Assembly (NCBI GenBank): GCA_028274465.1
Contig: CM051455.1
Coordinates: forward strand, 133,830,096 to 133,894,095
Direction: 5' to 3'
Origin: Plantago ovata
Lineage: Eukaryota > Streptophyta > Magnoliopsida > Lamiales > Plantaginaceae
DNA: 64,000 nt
Shown: positions 1-16,141 of the stretch, piece after piece
How the letters are laid out: every line of letters begins with the position of its first letter
How positions within the stretch are numbered: the first letter of the stretch is position 1
Made by a program: the position numbers and the translations under genes
The notes under the pieces: model-generated
What the model saw: the letters and a program-made list of their open reading frames with translations, nothing else
The model's database searches: none
Told to the model about the DNA's origin: nothing

Positions 1-1337
1 TGAAATCTAGAGTGGCCATGATTAAAACTATCATTAGTAGCTTCTTTAGCATCACGTAACTAATGACCTCATGATTATGAGAAGCAAGCAAGCGCAATCG
101 ATGACATAATTGAGCTGACATCATTTATATATGGAAGCGATCACTGAGAGATCTAGTAGCATTTTTAAGAAGGTTCTAGGGGATATCCAAACAGTACTTG
201 TAAGAGTGGCCTTCCATCACTTTAAAAAAATCCCTTTTTGTAATTAACTCGAATTAATTCCGGATTGTAACAGAATTTATAGGGGTAGAGGTAGTCAAGT
301 GATATGAGTGCCGAAGTAGCATAGGAGAGTTCGGTGATTCAAACTCCAACTGAGACGAGGCATAGGATGGTATAGACATAATTGGAGTTATAAGGGTAAT
401 AATAAAGTACATTCATTCTACAACCCCTATTTGGGTGATTTAAAATTTGATTTTGCATTTCGTTCACAATGGTTTCTAATTAGTATTAAAAATGCAAGTA
501 TTTTACATGACAAAAAAAAAATCTTTATTAATATAAGTGTTTTAATTAATAACATCTAATCTATTTGTCCCACATAAATTACATAACTATACATGTTTCA
601 GTTTCTTTCTGGTATATCACAAAACTTTACCCATTATCCAAGAGGAAATCTATGTCCATTTCACCTTAAATATTTTAATTCAATTCAGTTTACATAAGTT
701 AAGTTTAAATTTATTAATTTCATTAGTTAGTTTAAAGATATAATATATGAACATCGCACACAATAACATAGAAGTTTAAACTGGATGAAATAAGTACCGC
801 GTGTTTGAAAAAATTGATGAACAAAGTTGATTATAACAAATAAATAATACGTGAATATAACATGTAATAACACATATACGGTATTATGCGATTTCCTAGT
901 ATGTGTAAAGATAGAACGTACGTTATTGGTAACACACAAATAGAGCAGCAATTCGCATGGCTTGAGACAAGGATCCAATCCGCATTATATGACTATTGGA
1001 TTCTTAAAAACAGAATCTAATTATGTAATAATCGACTTCTTTGTACATATATATTTTTGTCGTCAAATTTATGTGGTGAAATACTATATGAAGTGTCAAA
1101 ATATATGACTTTATATATAAGATATTTGATTGAATGAAAGATGAAAGGATTACAATAGAAAAGAAAAATAGAAAGAGAGAAAGATGAAGAACTTGGTTTA
1201 TTCATGGCTGCCGGAAGATTACAAAGCAGAGCAGCATGCGGCTTATCTATATACTACAAATCAATAAGTTAAGCATGAGGCCATAACTTGTGAAGATACT
1301 ATCCGCATAAAATCCCTTTGAATTATTTCAAAGTAAC

Positions 1338-1476
1338 ATAAAACCCCCTCAATTATTAAAATTGCACCAAACCCCCTAAGTTATATGAAAATTTTGCAAA
1401 AAATCCCCTCACTCGCCTGGGGTTAGTTTTAGGGGATTTCGTGCAACTTTATAATAATTGAGGGGGTTTTATGCAA
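1338..1476. repeat. Foldback repeat, MITE-like
   Basis: The left arm (CATAAAACCCCCTCAATTAT followed by TAAAATTGCAC) is the near-exact reverse complement of the right arm, which ends in TTGAGGGGGTTTTATGCAAC. A diverged relative with the same GGGGATTTTATGCAAC end lies at 2331-2452. The arms are long relative to the internal sequence, as in non-autonomous foldback DNA transposons. I could not define a target-site duplication. Confidence 0.55.
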
Positions 1477-2065
1477 CTTTTTGTATTTTTTAGTAAAAAA
1501 TATCGTATAAATTAATAAAATGATTTGTTAATGCAATTGTTTTCATATTATTATGGAAAAATTTGTGGGAGAGGGTAAATTTTTAACATAAACATAAATA
1601 AGATTCTTTTATATTTTAATCGGCATGTAATTTTTTTTATTTAGCACATACTTATAGTACAATTTTTACTATTAGTTTTAAGTAAAAACGTCAATATTCT
1701 AAGTCATGATTGTGATGTTGATCCGTCTTTCTTTGTTTTTTCTTTTTTAAGTGTAAACCTTCTCCATAAGGATAGACTTAATTTGTTTAATTATTATAGT
1801 ACTAGTATATTCACACGTAATTACCCGTGTGATGAAGTGTAGTCAAGTTTTAAAAGTCGATAAAATAAATTTATTAGATTAATTTCATGTACTGATAGGA
1901 TGAATAAAGTGAAGTCTTATTAATTTGTTTGTAATCTCTATTTTGGTATATATATTATTTTGTAAGTAATTTTTTTTTCTCATTTTTATATAGTTTTTAA
2001 TTAAATACTGGACTAGAAAATAATAAGAACTAAGAAGAAACTAATTTTTTATATTAATAACTACT

Positions 2066-2069
<4 letters not shown>

Positions 2070-2157
<88 letters not shown>

Positions 2158-2221
2158 TATAGATACATACATACATACATACATACATACATACATACAT
2201 AGATACATACATATATATATA
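2070..2221. repeat. Compound palindromic microsatellite
   Basis: A (TA)n tract is followed by (GTAT)n near 2128-2158 and then by its complement (ACAT)n near 2164-2210, so the two tetranucleotide halves can pair as one long hairpin. Confidence 0.9.
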
Positions 2222-2992
2222 GGGATGGCACATACTTATAGATGTTTTTCAGGCCTGAAACATCTTAGAATATTGACGTTTTGTGCCTGAAACATCTAGA
2301 ATTTCAGGCCTAAAAAACACCATATAAGTTGCATAGAATCCCCTTAATTATCATAAAATTGCACAAGATCCCCTAAAAATCGACGCATAGTCGCACTAAC
2401 GGAGAGTGAGGTGCACTTTCCGTTATTTAAAAAGTTGGGGGATTTTATGCAACATTTTTGTGAAACTTAGAGAATTTTATGAAAATGTGATAACTCGGGG
2501 GGTTTTGTGCCACTTTTTAATTACTTAGGTGGATTTTTTGTTCTTCACTCACTATCTTAGTAATTCAAAATAATGCCTTGATGTGTTTGCTTCCAATACT
2601 TCTGTTCGGTGTCTTCTTCTGGGACGGATTAGGGCGACGTGTAGCTGTCTTCTTCACGCGCTTGACTGACTCGACTTTAGGTTCTTCATTTTTCCTTATT
2701 CTCTTCTCTATTTTATTTGCCCAGAGCTTTGCTGCTCTTGGATCTCATTCTCTTTTTCAATATGAAGAATTTACCAGATTCGCAAGATATATGGTATTAT
2801 GGTTAACCTACGCGCAATCCGTGTGCACAAATAATTTGCGCTATGGAATGGAAGGTGCGATACAACTTACAAACCAACTCATGTCTTAGCCCCAAACCAT
2901 AACATGTTCAAAGTAAGTTGTTCCACATTCAGAGACAGCCGAAAGAAGTACTCAGTTATTGTTCAATGTAACAAGCAAAAACCTCAGTCGAA

Positions 2993-5900
2993 TCATTGGC
3001 CCGAGAATAACGATGCCCGTTCTTCAGCAGTGATGTTCCTTACTATCACTGAAACAGCCTCAGCAACCTTTTCCCGAAGAGATTGTGGTGACTCAAGCAA
3101 GTGAATAACCTCTGCTTGATCCATTTCCAGAAGCATGCCGGTCACCTTTGGTGCCATTTCCGTCTCGATTTCTTGGACTAGGGGGTACAGTTTATCCCCC
3201 AACATCTGCGCACCAAATTAGAAATATCATCATCATATTCACTACGTTGGATTTGTGCATCTTGCGTGCAAAGATAAATAACTCAACAAGTGTTTGCCCA
3301 ATTTGGACTAAAATCATAGGGTAGTACATATATTTGAGAACTAAGTTTAGTCTCCCTAAGGGAGAATGTAAATTCTTACATTGCGCCGATCAGTAAGGGA
3401 AGCACTTACAAGTGCAGATGTGAGAGCTTCAACTGACATTGATCCTCTCATCATCTCCTGCACTCTAGAAGAACCTTCCCCTGCATTAAAACTGGGACGT
3501 ACAGAGGCATATCCTCTGCGCGGAAGATGGAGAACGTTTTGTTGTTGTAGCATCTGTTTGACGTACGTACGTAGATTAGGAGTTGGTCATTCTAACAAGA
3601 ACAGACCAATTGCATGAAAAATAAAACTAAATGGAGGTAATATATAACCTGATGGTACAACATTGGACTTGAACCTTGAGCGGCATGAGGAAACATTGGC
3701 ATTAACATCTCTTGGTAGAAAGGCCTCATCCCAGGTACCAACTGACTCGACGAGTACCTAACTGGAGCCTGATGGTTAAAATAACACAAAGTTGTTAGAA
3801 TGATTTTTGTAATGGTACACACATATGCACTACTACTTTTAGAAAATTGAGAAACAGAACTTAACTAACCATATGAGGAGTGATAACAGGTAGAGATTGT
3901 CTGTAGAATCCTGGGAGTGGAATTGGACCAGGAGTAGGTTGCATAGGCGGATGAGGTGCTACTATAGGCATGATTGTATGTGGTAGGTTGTTAGCAAACA
4001 TAGCCTGCATTAACAAAAAAAAAATAAAAAAATGCTTATGTTCAAGAGTGCTCAAGTCATGTGCAAGTTTTGAGGTAACACAAGACAAATTCAATGCGCA
4101 TCTTCTTGCAACCAGATTGCACTAAAACAGGTGCTATCCCTCATTACCTGGAGCTGTGATCGCCTGTCTTCCTTTTTCTCAGCAACGGCAACATATAAAG
4201 GCTTGCCACCTCTCATTTGGCCTTTCAATTCTGCAATCTACAAATCACACACAAACTTTTCTCTAGCCATTTTCACTATTAATTTGAACTACACATTTTA
4301 TAATGTATAATGAAGAGAAGAAAAATAGTAGTGAAAGTTAAACAAGCTAAGGGACTTACTGCTCTAGTAGCGTCTTGGGTTGTAGCGAATGCAACAAAGC
4401 CATAACCTTTGCTCAATCCATTTTCATCACGCATAACCTAATGCATATCACATCAATACACATTTTAGCACCAAAAACTGCTTTAAGTTCAAATGTCAGA
4501 AAACTACCTTGCACGATGTTATGGTACCGAAAGGACTGAACCATTCCTTGAGCATATCATCGTCAACTTCATCACTGAGATTCTTGGCATACAAATTATT
4601 CATCCCAACTGATCTCTCGTTCCCCATCCTAAGTTCCAGTTCTCTTTCCTTCCTCTTCTGCGCTCGACCAACATACCACTTCTTCCCATTAAATTCCTCT
4701 CCGTTTAACCTTTCTACAGACCTGGCAGCTCCTTCCGCATGCTCAAAATCCACAAACCCAAAACATTTCGACTTGCCATCACTGTCAGTCATAACCACCG
4801 CACTCTTGACAGGTCCAAACCTACCGAATATGTTAACCAGGTCTGCATCAGTGGTTAACTCTGACAAGTTCTTCACAAAGACATTCGTAAAACTGGCATT
4901 TTTCCGGTCTTTATGGCTTATGAACGGCCCCACAAAGAGTTTCGAATCATCGAGCAATGACTTCCCGTTCAACCCATCAATTGCGCTTGAAGCAGAGTTT
5001 TCGTCCTTAAACTGGACGAAACCGTAGCCCTTAGACTCGCCTGAGCCGTCTTTCTGGATCTTGGAAGATATAATGTCACCATAGTTAGTGAACATATGGT
5101 AGAAATCTATGTCAGTAATTGATTTTGGCAAATTCTGCGAAACATAAATGGCACCATCAACTTGGTGTTTGTACTTTACAATTTTTAATGTAAATATGAA
5201 GCACGAAATTAAAGAAGAGTACGTACCTTAACAAATAGATTAGCTTTGGGATTTCTGGGGTAATTTGGATCATTGAAGGAGTAAGAGATGTTGATTGATT
5301 TTCCATGAAGAATCGTGAAATTCAGAGCTTTTATGGCTTCTTCAGCTGCAACACAAGGTAACCAAAGAGATTTTATTACAATTCAAATATACTGTATAGT
5401 CGAGTAGCATTATTATTTAAATAATAAAATAATAAGTTCAAAAAATAATTCAAAATTTATTTTATAGAACGGAGAAAATCACTTCAATTATTTTTAACTA
5501 TCGCGTCCTTAGTTAAATAATATAAATTAATAAGTTCAAAAAGTAATTCAAAATTTATTTTATAGAACGGAGAAAATCACTTCAATTATTTTTTACTAGT
5601 GCATACTCGTCTTAGTTTTATAATTCAGGCTAGCTCGAACCCTACTTATTATTAGTTATAATGATTATTAGTTTTAACTTATTGTTTTTTTAGGGTTCGT
5701 GATTCAAATTGTTTTTTCGATCCCTATTTATTATTAGTGAAAAAACTAAGGACACGAATATTCACTAATTATAAATTGATCAATGGGTAAGATTAAAATA
5801 CTACTCCAAAATCTAAGATGAATAGTCACACGTACGACTAGACCCCAACCTGGATTATATAGTAAAGGTAGGCATCGACAAGAGTAATGTTTTGATTATA

Positions 5901-6844
5901 TATAATTATACTTTTTTTAATATAACAAGGTCTTATGGATCAATAATTCTAGCCTTATTGATCGGTTGATATCCGAACACTTTCTAGTTAAGATATGGTC
6001 TTTGGCAAGAGTCTCTTTGTAACATTATTCTATTCTAGCTAGTTCAAATCGCACACCTAACAACCATCAAAGTTCTAAGAAATTTCAGTATAATTTAAAT
6101 GAAAGAACCTACATAGAATGAAAAAGGTTCCATTTCGCATATTCTAGTTGAGCTATTTACTTTTTTTTAGAAAAATAATGGGGAAAAATGAAACAACTTT
6201 TATATTTGATGTTCTATGCTATTCACAAATATTTCAATAATAAATGCTTCAAATAAGCTTTTGGAAAAACAATATATATCATGATCATTAAAACCGTAAG
6301 AATACAAAACTAGGGACAAAAAATAGAATCAGGTCTAGGTGAGCGTTCCCTCACCCTAACTTTTAAATTCTGAGTCTGACCGTGCATAATACATCCATTA
6401 AATTCAAGACACTTATCTCAAAAGTCAAAACCATTCATCTCATATTGTCAAACCATCCGGGTTCAACCTATCCAGAATATTTTACAGTCACAGATTGATC
6501 AAATACAATATAATCTACAATTAGTAATAATATAAAGGCTACATGTAAAGCAATAATCAGGGGGGAAAATGTACCAACGAGACCATAAAATCAATACAAA
6601 GCAATTAAGGTTTTTGTATACCATCATGGCGGTCGCGAAAGTTCACATAGCTGTATCCAAGTGGCCTTTCCGTTTGATCGTTGCAAATTTTAACCGAATG
6701 GACACCTCCTGATCGTTCAAAGTAATCTTTTAGCATATCTTCCGTCACCGTCACCGCAAGGTTTTCCACGAATAGCGCAGTTAGCGATTCCCTTTCGATC
6801 ACGACTTCTGAAACATTCCTCATGATCTCATGCTCACCTGCCAT
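2993..6844 (-). CDS. Poly(A)-binding protein (PABPC family), nine exons
   Basis: Cytoplasmic poly(A)-binding protein, which coats mRNA poly(A) tails and links them to translation initiation and decay. Exons in coding order are 6844-6622, 5345-5227, 5134-4508, 4437-4360, 4237-4148, 4004-3870, 3768-3649, 3553-3380 and 3205-2993. All introns are GT-AG, and phases join without a break into 592 residues. RRM1 spans the first two exons (LFVENL, then GYSYVNF). RRM2 and RRM3 lie in exon 3 (LFVKNLP, GYGFVQF; NVFVKNL, CFGFVDF). RRM4 starts with NLYAKNL and continues in exon 4 (GYGFVAF). A Pro/Met-rich linker follows, then a C-terminal MLLE domain containing KVTGMLLEM. Plant family members are usually about 620-670 residues, so this one is slightly short. 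The ATG at 6844 follows an A-rich context with TATA-like sequence about 105 bp upstream. RRM1 is divergent, so I do not assign it to a numbered Arabidopsis orthologue. Confidence 0.95.
5430..5612. repeat. Tandem duplication in PABP intron 1
   Basis: Two adjacent copies of about 98 bp, each containing AATAAGTTCAAAAA and TTTATAGAACGGAGAAAATC, lie in the 1.3 kb first intron. They are close to identical, which indicates a recent local duplication. Confidence 0.8.
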
Positions 6845-6939
6845 TTTAACAGATCAAAAAGATTATTAGAAAAGGAGTTTTTTGTGTTTTTTATGATTTT
6901 GCGATTTGTGAGTAAAGATGGAGTGATGTTCTTGAACTG

Positions 6940-6965
6940 GGAGGCAAATATATATATATATAGGT
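6940..6965 (-). promoter_or_regulatory. TATA-like element of PABP gene
   Basis: A TATATATATA run on the minus strand lies about 100 bp upstream of the PABP start codon. Distance and composition fit a plant TATA region that includes a short 5' UTR. It could also be simple sequence. Confidence 0.4.
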
Positions 6966-9012
6966 ATAGGAGTTGGTAAAGTTGACTTTTTTTACCTGTC
7001 AAATGATGTTACTAGCAAACTTCATTGCAGTTTCATATGAAAATTTGGTGACGCGTAGGAGTGGGAATCAAGGTCTAATTATTCTTTTAAAATATGATGA
7101 TGATCAAACCTTCTAAGATTCAGTTTTAAATTAGAATTATTCTCGCAAATTTGGAATTTATGTTGCCTACAACATTTTCTTTGCGCATTCTTTGTTGTTC
7201 TATATATATAATAATAAAAAATATGCATACCAACTTCGCATTTCCAATTGATGTATCATCATCATATAGATATGTCCGTACGTGTTGCTCATCAAGGAAT
7301 TTCCTCTTCTGGAACCAACTTGGCATTTCCAATTGATGTATCATTAATAGTATTGTCTAACACATTGTATTAGACTATTGGCAAAAGCCTACAACAAGGC
7401 GTGGTCTAGTCCCATAAATTTACCAACGTGAAGTTTTATTTAAGAAACTGAAGAGTTAGGTGTGCTTCTCCAATTCTCAAAAAAAAAAAGGTGTGCTTCT
7501 CCAGGATACATGGTCCATTGACAACGGATTATGACAAAGTAGCTTGGGAAGGACATGTGTTGGTTTGTATGGTCATCATCATATCATAATAGAGTATGTC
7601 GGCCGTAAATAACCGTACTGTCGGTCCAAAGTGTCAATAAACTTGTTAGTGGTCGAGAAGTTACAAATGGTATTAAAACCGAAATGTTACTAAACCCAGA
7701 GGGGAAGTAGATGGTTAGTGTAGGGCAACAAGGGTTGTTGCACCATTTAAGTATAGGAGATTGTAATGACCCAAAGCTTAAGGTTACCAACAAATTAAGC
7801 TCAACTTTATTCTCGAAAATCAATCTAATAGAACTCCATAGTCTTTTTTAAACATATTTCCTCTCAAGCAAATTTAGGATGACAAATTGTACACGGAAAT
7901 ACATATTATTGTTATGTGAAGGCATTATATCACCTGGAGAGAAGTTGAGTTACTCGCACATCGGTGCCTCAATTAGTTAATAAAAAAAAAAAGAACAAGG
8001 GCTCTCTAGTCTCTACCTATATCTTGAGAAAGAGAGTTGAGCCAATAAATCATGTGTGATATGTTAACAAGACTTAGCCAATAGCCAATTACTAATTAAA
8101 TCATTGTGATTTGTTAACAAGACATACAAACAGTCAAACATTCAAACAGCTACTTCAGAAAGATAGTGGAATTAAAGAGAAGAGGGAAAGACTAGCTAGC
8201 TTGGGGAAAATGAAATAGAAGATAAATAGACCGTGAAAGGAATCGAAAGGGATTGCAATTAGTTTTAGAACAGCGGCGGCAGCAGCTAGTTCTGTTCTAT
8301 ACAATGCATTGTTATTCATCATTCTATACAAATATACAATGCATTGTTATTCATCTGGAGAGAAAAGATATCAATGCAACAATTCTTATAACACAAATCA
8401 GCAGCAAGAGACAGAACTATACTAATACAGAATGAAACATGCTCAATTCACTTCAAAAACAAAAACAGTTCGGTCTGCTCAATCCATAACAGAAAATCCA
8501 CAAAAACAAAGTTACGTTGTACATAGCATCAAGAAATAAGGGTTCGAGTTGCAATCAACGAAATGAACAGCCACGGGCTTTACATTCCACCCACAGTTGC
8601 AACTTACTGATTGGAACTTAGAAGTACGCCCGCCACAGATGCAACTTATTGATATTGAAGTGCTATTATTAGATTAGAACTAACATGTCAGTGTTAGTAG
8701 CTTTCTACGAGTTGCATCACATTGACAGTTTATGCGATGGCAGCTCTAATGCACCTAAAAGACATGTGATATTGAACCCCACAAATGTAATGCAATAGCA
8801 AAGCTTCAAACATCTCAAAGACAGAATTCTCTATATATATATTTGCAATTTTGCAAACGTCAGACTCAGATATCACAAAGTTACTCAGTATGTCCACAAC
8901 ACTGTAACCTATCGCCACGATGATGGGCATGAAATGGAAGTTCCAAATCATGTGGTCTTTGATGGTGATCTCACTATGAACACTACTACATATATCACAT
9001 ATGAGAAATCAA
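6966..9012. other. Intergenic region, no gene recognised
   Basis: No frame shows a known domain. The region holds a 28 bp direct repeat (7221 and 7316, GCATTTCCAATTGATGTATC), a small poly(A) insertion at 7473-7489, LTR-like debris around 7560-7830, and probable 3' UTR of the next minus-strand gene from about 8430. Confidence 0.5.
7459..7503 (+). mobile_element. Tiny poly(A) retroposon tail with target duplication
   Basis: A 14 bp direct repeat, GGTGTGCTTCTCCA (7459-7472 and 7490-7503), flanks a 17 bp insert of ATTCTC followed by A residues. Direct repeats around an A-tail are the mark of target-primed reverse transcription, so this looks like a SINE or LINE copy truncated to its tail. Confidence 0.6.
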
Positions 9013-10255
9013 TCAAGCAAATGGAAATTTTGGGTTAGTGACCCGCATTTCTTTGCCTTGTGCCACGGCAGATACCTTGGTTGATGATTTTCCCTTTGGG
9101 TCGACAGTGACATCAGCAGTTTCAGCTGAAGAACCTGTTTCTTTGTCTTTCTCCTCCAGCAGAGCATGAAAATTTGTAGGATCTAGAAAAGACTCATACC
9201 CAGGTAACCTACACAGAACCATAGCATGTTAACACATAAACCAAGAAAAAAGAAAAGGGAAGGCTTTGGAATATGACAGACTCCTTCGTACCTGCTTGAC
9301 CTGATCGTTTCCTTTTCAGCATTCATTTTCACATCAAATATATTACCTGAAACAGAGATGCAAAATATAAACAGTTGCTGATGGTGTGATATTTTAGATG
9401 TCTAACAGCTGAAATTTCCATCAAACCTCTCTTCCTTGCACTATTGCACATTACGTTTATAGTCGCAATCAGAAATCTAAACAGATGAAGCTATAAATAC
9501 ATGCATCAAACAACACTCTTATGTAATAGAAACCTAGATGTCAGATGGACTGATACTTTACAAGTTGAAGATATATGCACTCAAGTACAATTGCACTACA
9601 AGATCGATTGGCTATCTTTATCAGAGTACTAGTCTCTGCCAAATGAAACAAGGTCATTCATAGCAAAATCTAAGACATCTCTTATATAAGTGAAGGGATG
9701 TAAACGTATTGGGTGATAAAACCACATTTATAGCAATCTAAAGAAAGAACATGGCCCTTGGATGCAACAAAACCTTACAAGAGATGAATTCTTGATGACA
9801 ACTTGCATAGTACTAATTCAATTAAGGTATAAGAATAACCATAAAAGACAAGATCACTCCAGCAGTCCCCTTATTCCCAGAATTTACATGTAAGTCTCCA
9901 AATATAATTAAGCCCTTGTTAATTAACTAGAGTACTACATAAGGTGTTTACCTCCGAAAATAGTCTTCTCGGAGAAATACTTGGACATGAGGTACGGCCT
10001 AAAGTCAGCCTCATACTTCTTCATCCTTTCAAATTCTGCCTTCTGGAATATCTTGGCCCGTTCCTTCTTCTTGGCTCGTTCCTCCTTATTGGCTTGTTCC
10101 TCCTTATTGGCTTGTTCCTCCTTATCTGCTCGTTCCTCCTTATTGGCTTGTTCCTCCTTATCTGCTCGTTCCTCCTTATTGGCTTGTTCCTCCTTATTCG
10201 CTCGTTCCTCCTTATTGGCTCGTTCCTCCTTATTGGCTTGTTCCTCCTTATCCAT
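9013..10255 (-). CDS. Unknown protein with charged hexapeptide repeats, three exons
   Basis: Exons are 10255-9952, 9346-9292 and 9208-9013. The GT-AG junctions keep phase and give 184 residues. The first about 66 residues are eleven consecutive six-residue units (D/N-K-E-E-Q/R-A, the last K-K-K-E-R-A), which should form a highly charged helix. A compact segment follows (FERMKKYEADFRPYLMSKYF, then KTIFGGNIFD, then RLPGYESFLDPTNF) and looks like the conserved core. The tail is Ser/Lys-rich. No signal peptide is visible. The ATG at 10255 sits seven bases after a TTTTCTAG acceptor-like site, so a 5' UTR intron is likely and upstream exons may exist towards 14.6 kb. I do not recognise the family and assign no function. 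Confidence 0.75.
10068..10255 (-). repeat. 18-bp coding minisatellite
   Basis: About ten to eleven 18 bp units (core TCCTCCTTATTGGCTTGT on the plus strand) encode the hexapeptide repeats of the overlapping gene. Because the period is a multiple of three, plus-strand frames also stay open and give artificial leucine-rich or serine-rich frames. Confidence 0.9.
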
Positions 10256-10715
10256 AATGCTTCTAGAAAAGAAAGAAACCAAAAAAATTCAATGAATATT
10301 ATTCAAACCTTGCAAACTGAACTAGATAATCAGATGGGATCTCAACTAATTGCAACAAAAGTCTAAGGCTAGTAAAATGATGAATCTCATGTTGTTTGTT
10401 CATTATCTACAAGATTTTCCCTCATAGAGCCCTTTTTTCTGAATTTATTTAGATGTTGCTATAGCCAGTTAGACTAGCATGAAAGGCTATCAAGATAATT
10501 ACCAAATACTCAAGTATGACAATGTAACCTGACATGAAAGATATTGAGGATTTGAAGTATGATATGACTACACTCCACACTTAATATGAATAGGTGCCAC
10601 AAAAGAATTTATCATGTTAATTACTTGTATGCAAATCTTCACATCCATTAGAGTTATGAAATCAGACATTCTTCTGCCCTCGAGTTTTCAAGATAGCTTC
10701 AGTTTGATGACTTGA

Positions 10716-10887
10716 AAGAAGAAAACTAGAACCTGGTGCAGGGTTCGATCCATGGAGGTGACGGAGTCATAAGGTTGGTATAGATGTGGAGAAATAAGGT
10801 GGTTTAGGATGTTTATATAGCAGTAGTGTAGAAGTAGTTGTAATATTTGCCGTTTAAAAAAGAAGAAGAAAACTAGAACCTGGTGCA
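10716..10887 (+). mobile_element. 5'-truncated tRNA-type SINE with 25-bp target duplication
   Basis: The body is 10741-10862. It starts at the B-box-like GGTTCGATCC, continues through GTCATAAGGTTGG and TGTAATATTTGCCGTTT, and ends in an A-rich tail. It is flanked by a perfect 25 bp direct repeat at 10716-10740 and 10863-10887 that ends in CCTGGTGCA. It matches the longer copies at 31084-31245 and 54298-54464 but lacks their A-box half. Confidence 0.85.
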
Positions 10888-10924
10888 TGTAACATTTAGC
10901 TCCAATTGAGAGAAACAATCAGAG

Positions 10925-14820
<3,896 letters not shown>

Positions 14821-14866
14821 AGTGTATTTCACTTTTCTCAAAAAAAAAAAAAAAAAAGTGTATTTC
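14821..14866 (+). mobile_element. Second tiny poly(A) insertion with target duplication
   Basis: AGTGTATTTC at 14821-14830 and again at 14857-14866 flanks ACTTTTCTC plus a long A run. The insert shares the TTCTC-A(n) end with the insert at 7473-7489, suggesting the same retroposon family. Confidence 0.55.
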
Positions 14867-14887
14867 CCTCTATATATATTATATATA

Positions 14888-15806
14888 CTAGTAACCGTGT
14901 CACACGCTGAAGAGCGTAATCTTGTAAAACATTATTGTATTATTAAATAATATATAAAAATAAATGGAGTGAATATATAATTTTCACATAATGACTTCAA
15001 ACGTAATAAAAATAACTAATTGAGTAATTAAACTTAATATAAATGGTGTGCTATGAATGTATATAGTATATAGTTTTTGTAGTTATGCAATTAATAGTTT
15101 TGAATTCAACTATATTAGACATACAAAAATTATTCTTCCGATAAGTTAAGAACCATAAGATACATCTCTAAACTTTGGAAACATTCAACTTCAAAATCTG
15201 CAATGCATCTTTTTCGCATGTTAATTGATATTTTTCATCAGTTGAATATATTGTCAAGTTCTTCATATAAACATTCTAGTTTCATAATATGATGTTTTTA
15301 GTTATTTTTATCGTATGATTTAAGAATAATTTAATGTCAAAATGATTATCGAAAAAGTCAACAAAATTAAGTGCTACATTTATTATTGGACGGAGGAAGT
15401 ATGTCTTTTTTTTATAAGAACATATCATGGTTATATTTTAAAATTAAGTATAATACGCCATACAACTTTATGTTAAAAAATAAAAATTTAAGAAGAGAAT
15501 AAATAAAAAAGAAAAAAATTACGTCAATAAGATTCGAACCCAACACCTTTAACTAAAATAATGATACAAATAATAGAAAAAAATCACGACAACAAGATTC
15601 GAACGAAACACCTTCAATAAAAATAATAATAAAAATAATGGAGAAAAATCACGCCAACATGATTCGAACCCTACATCTTTTAATTAACTAATGACACATG
15701 TACGCACCAGATTGAAATTGGATAAGCAAGATCAACGGATTAAAATTGATTGGTAGGTCAATCAATTGATTGAATCAACAGGCTTATTATATTACTTTAA
15801 TATAGA
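14888..15806 (-). mobile_element. Non-autonomous Helitron-like element, copy 1
   Basis: On the minus strand the element ends in CTAG (14891-14888) followed by T, with GCGTGTGACACGGTTA just upstream, a decayed version of the hairpin seen in the other two copies. The other end is near the sequence AAGTAATATAATAAGC. The body contains three tandem units of about 60 bp around AAGATTCGAACC. The same roughly 900 bp sequence recurs at 22206-23177 and 36523-37417. The 5' end is approximate. No Rep/helicase is encoded. Confidence 0.7.
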
Positions 15807-15829
15807 CTTGGATATAAGAATATGTTGAT

Positions 15830-16141
15830 TTCACTTCACTTTATTTAATTTAAGTTAATATAAGTTAAGTTCAAATTTATTAAATTCGATGCAAATGGAG
15901 TTTAGTTCAGAATAATTCAGTTCAGATAAATTCAGTTCAGTTCAGATTTGCTTAGTTAAAATGTATACTTCAAATAAGTCCAGTTCAATTCATTTCAAAT
16001 TAATTAAGTTCAGTTCAAATTTATTAAGTTCAGTTTAGTTAAATTCAGTTCAGATTTATTAAGTTCAGTTTAGTTAAATTCAGTTCAAATTTATTAACTT
16101 CAGTTCAATTCAGAAATTTTTAGGCAAATCAAATAGAGCCG
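15830..16141. mobile_element. TTCAG-rich MITE-like element, degraded
   Basis: The internal sequence is a dense run of TTCAGTTCAGTTCAG and AAATTTATTAAGTTCAG repeats, the same as inside the well-bounded MITE at 29922-30164. The right end (TTAGGCAAATCAAATAGAGCC) is a diverged form of that element's terminus. The left end is not recognisable. Confidence 0.55.

Larger units (their letters stand above)
1..2992. other. AT-rich intergenic region, no gene seen
   Basis: No open frame here shows a recognisable domain or plausible splice structure. The stretch holds short foldback repeats near 1338-1476 and 2331-2452, a palindromic compound microsatellite at 2070-2221, and scattered homopolymer runs. 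The part after about 2560 is probably the 3' flank of the poly(A)-binding protein gene, which ends at 2993 on the minus strand. A 103-codon plus-strand frame at 2578-2889 has no recognisable similarity and is not called. Confidence 0.6.

Noticed and set aside
2578..2889. 103-codon plus-strand frame with hydrophobic start
   Set aside because: Lies in the 3' flank of the PABP gene, with no recognised domain and no promoter context.
9944..10366. Plus-strand leucine-rich frame opposite the hexapeptide gene
   Set aside because: It is open only because the 18 bp repeat has a period divisible by three. The minus strand has correct splice sites and a non-repetitive conserved core.
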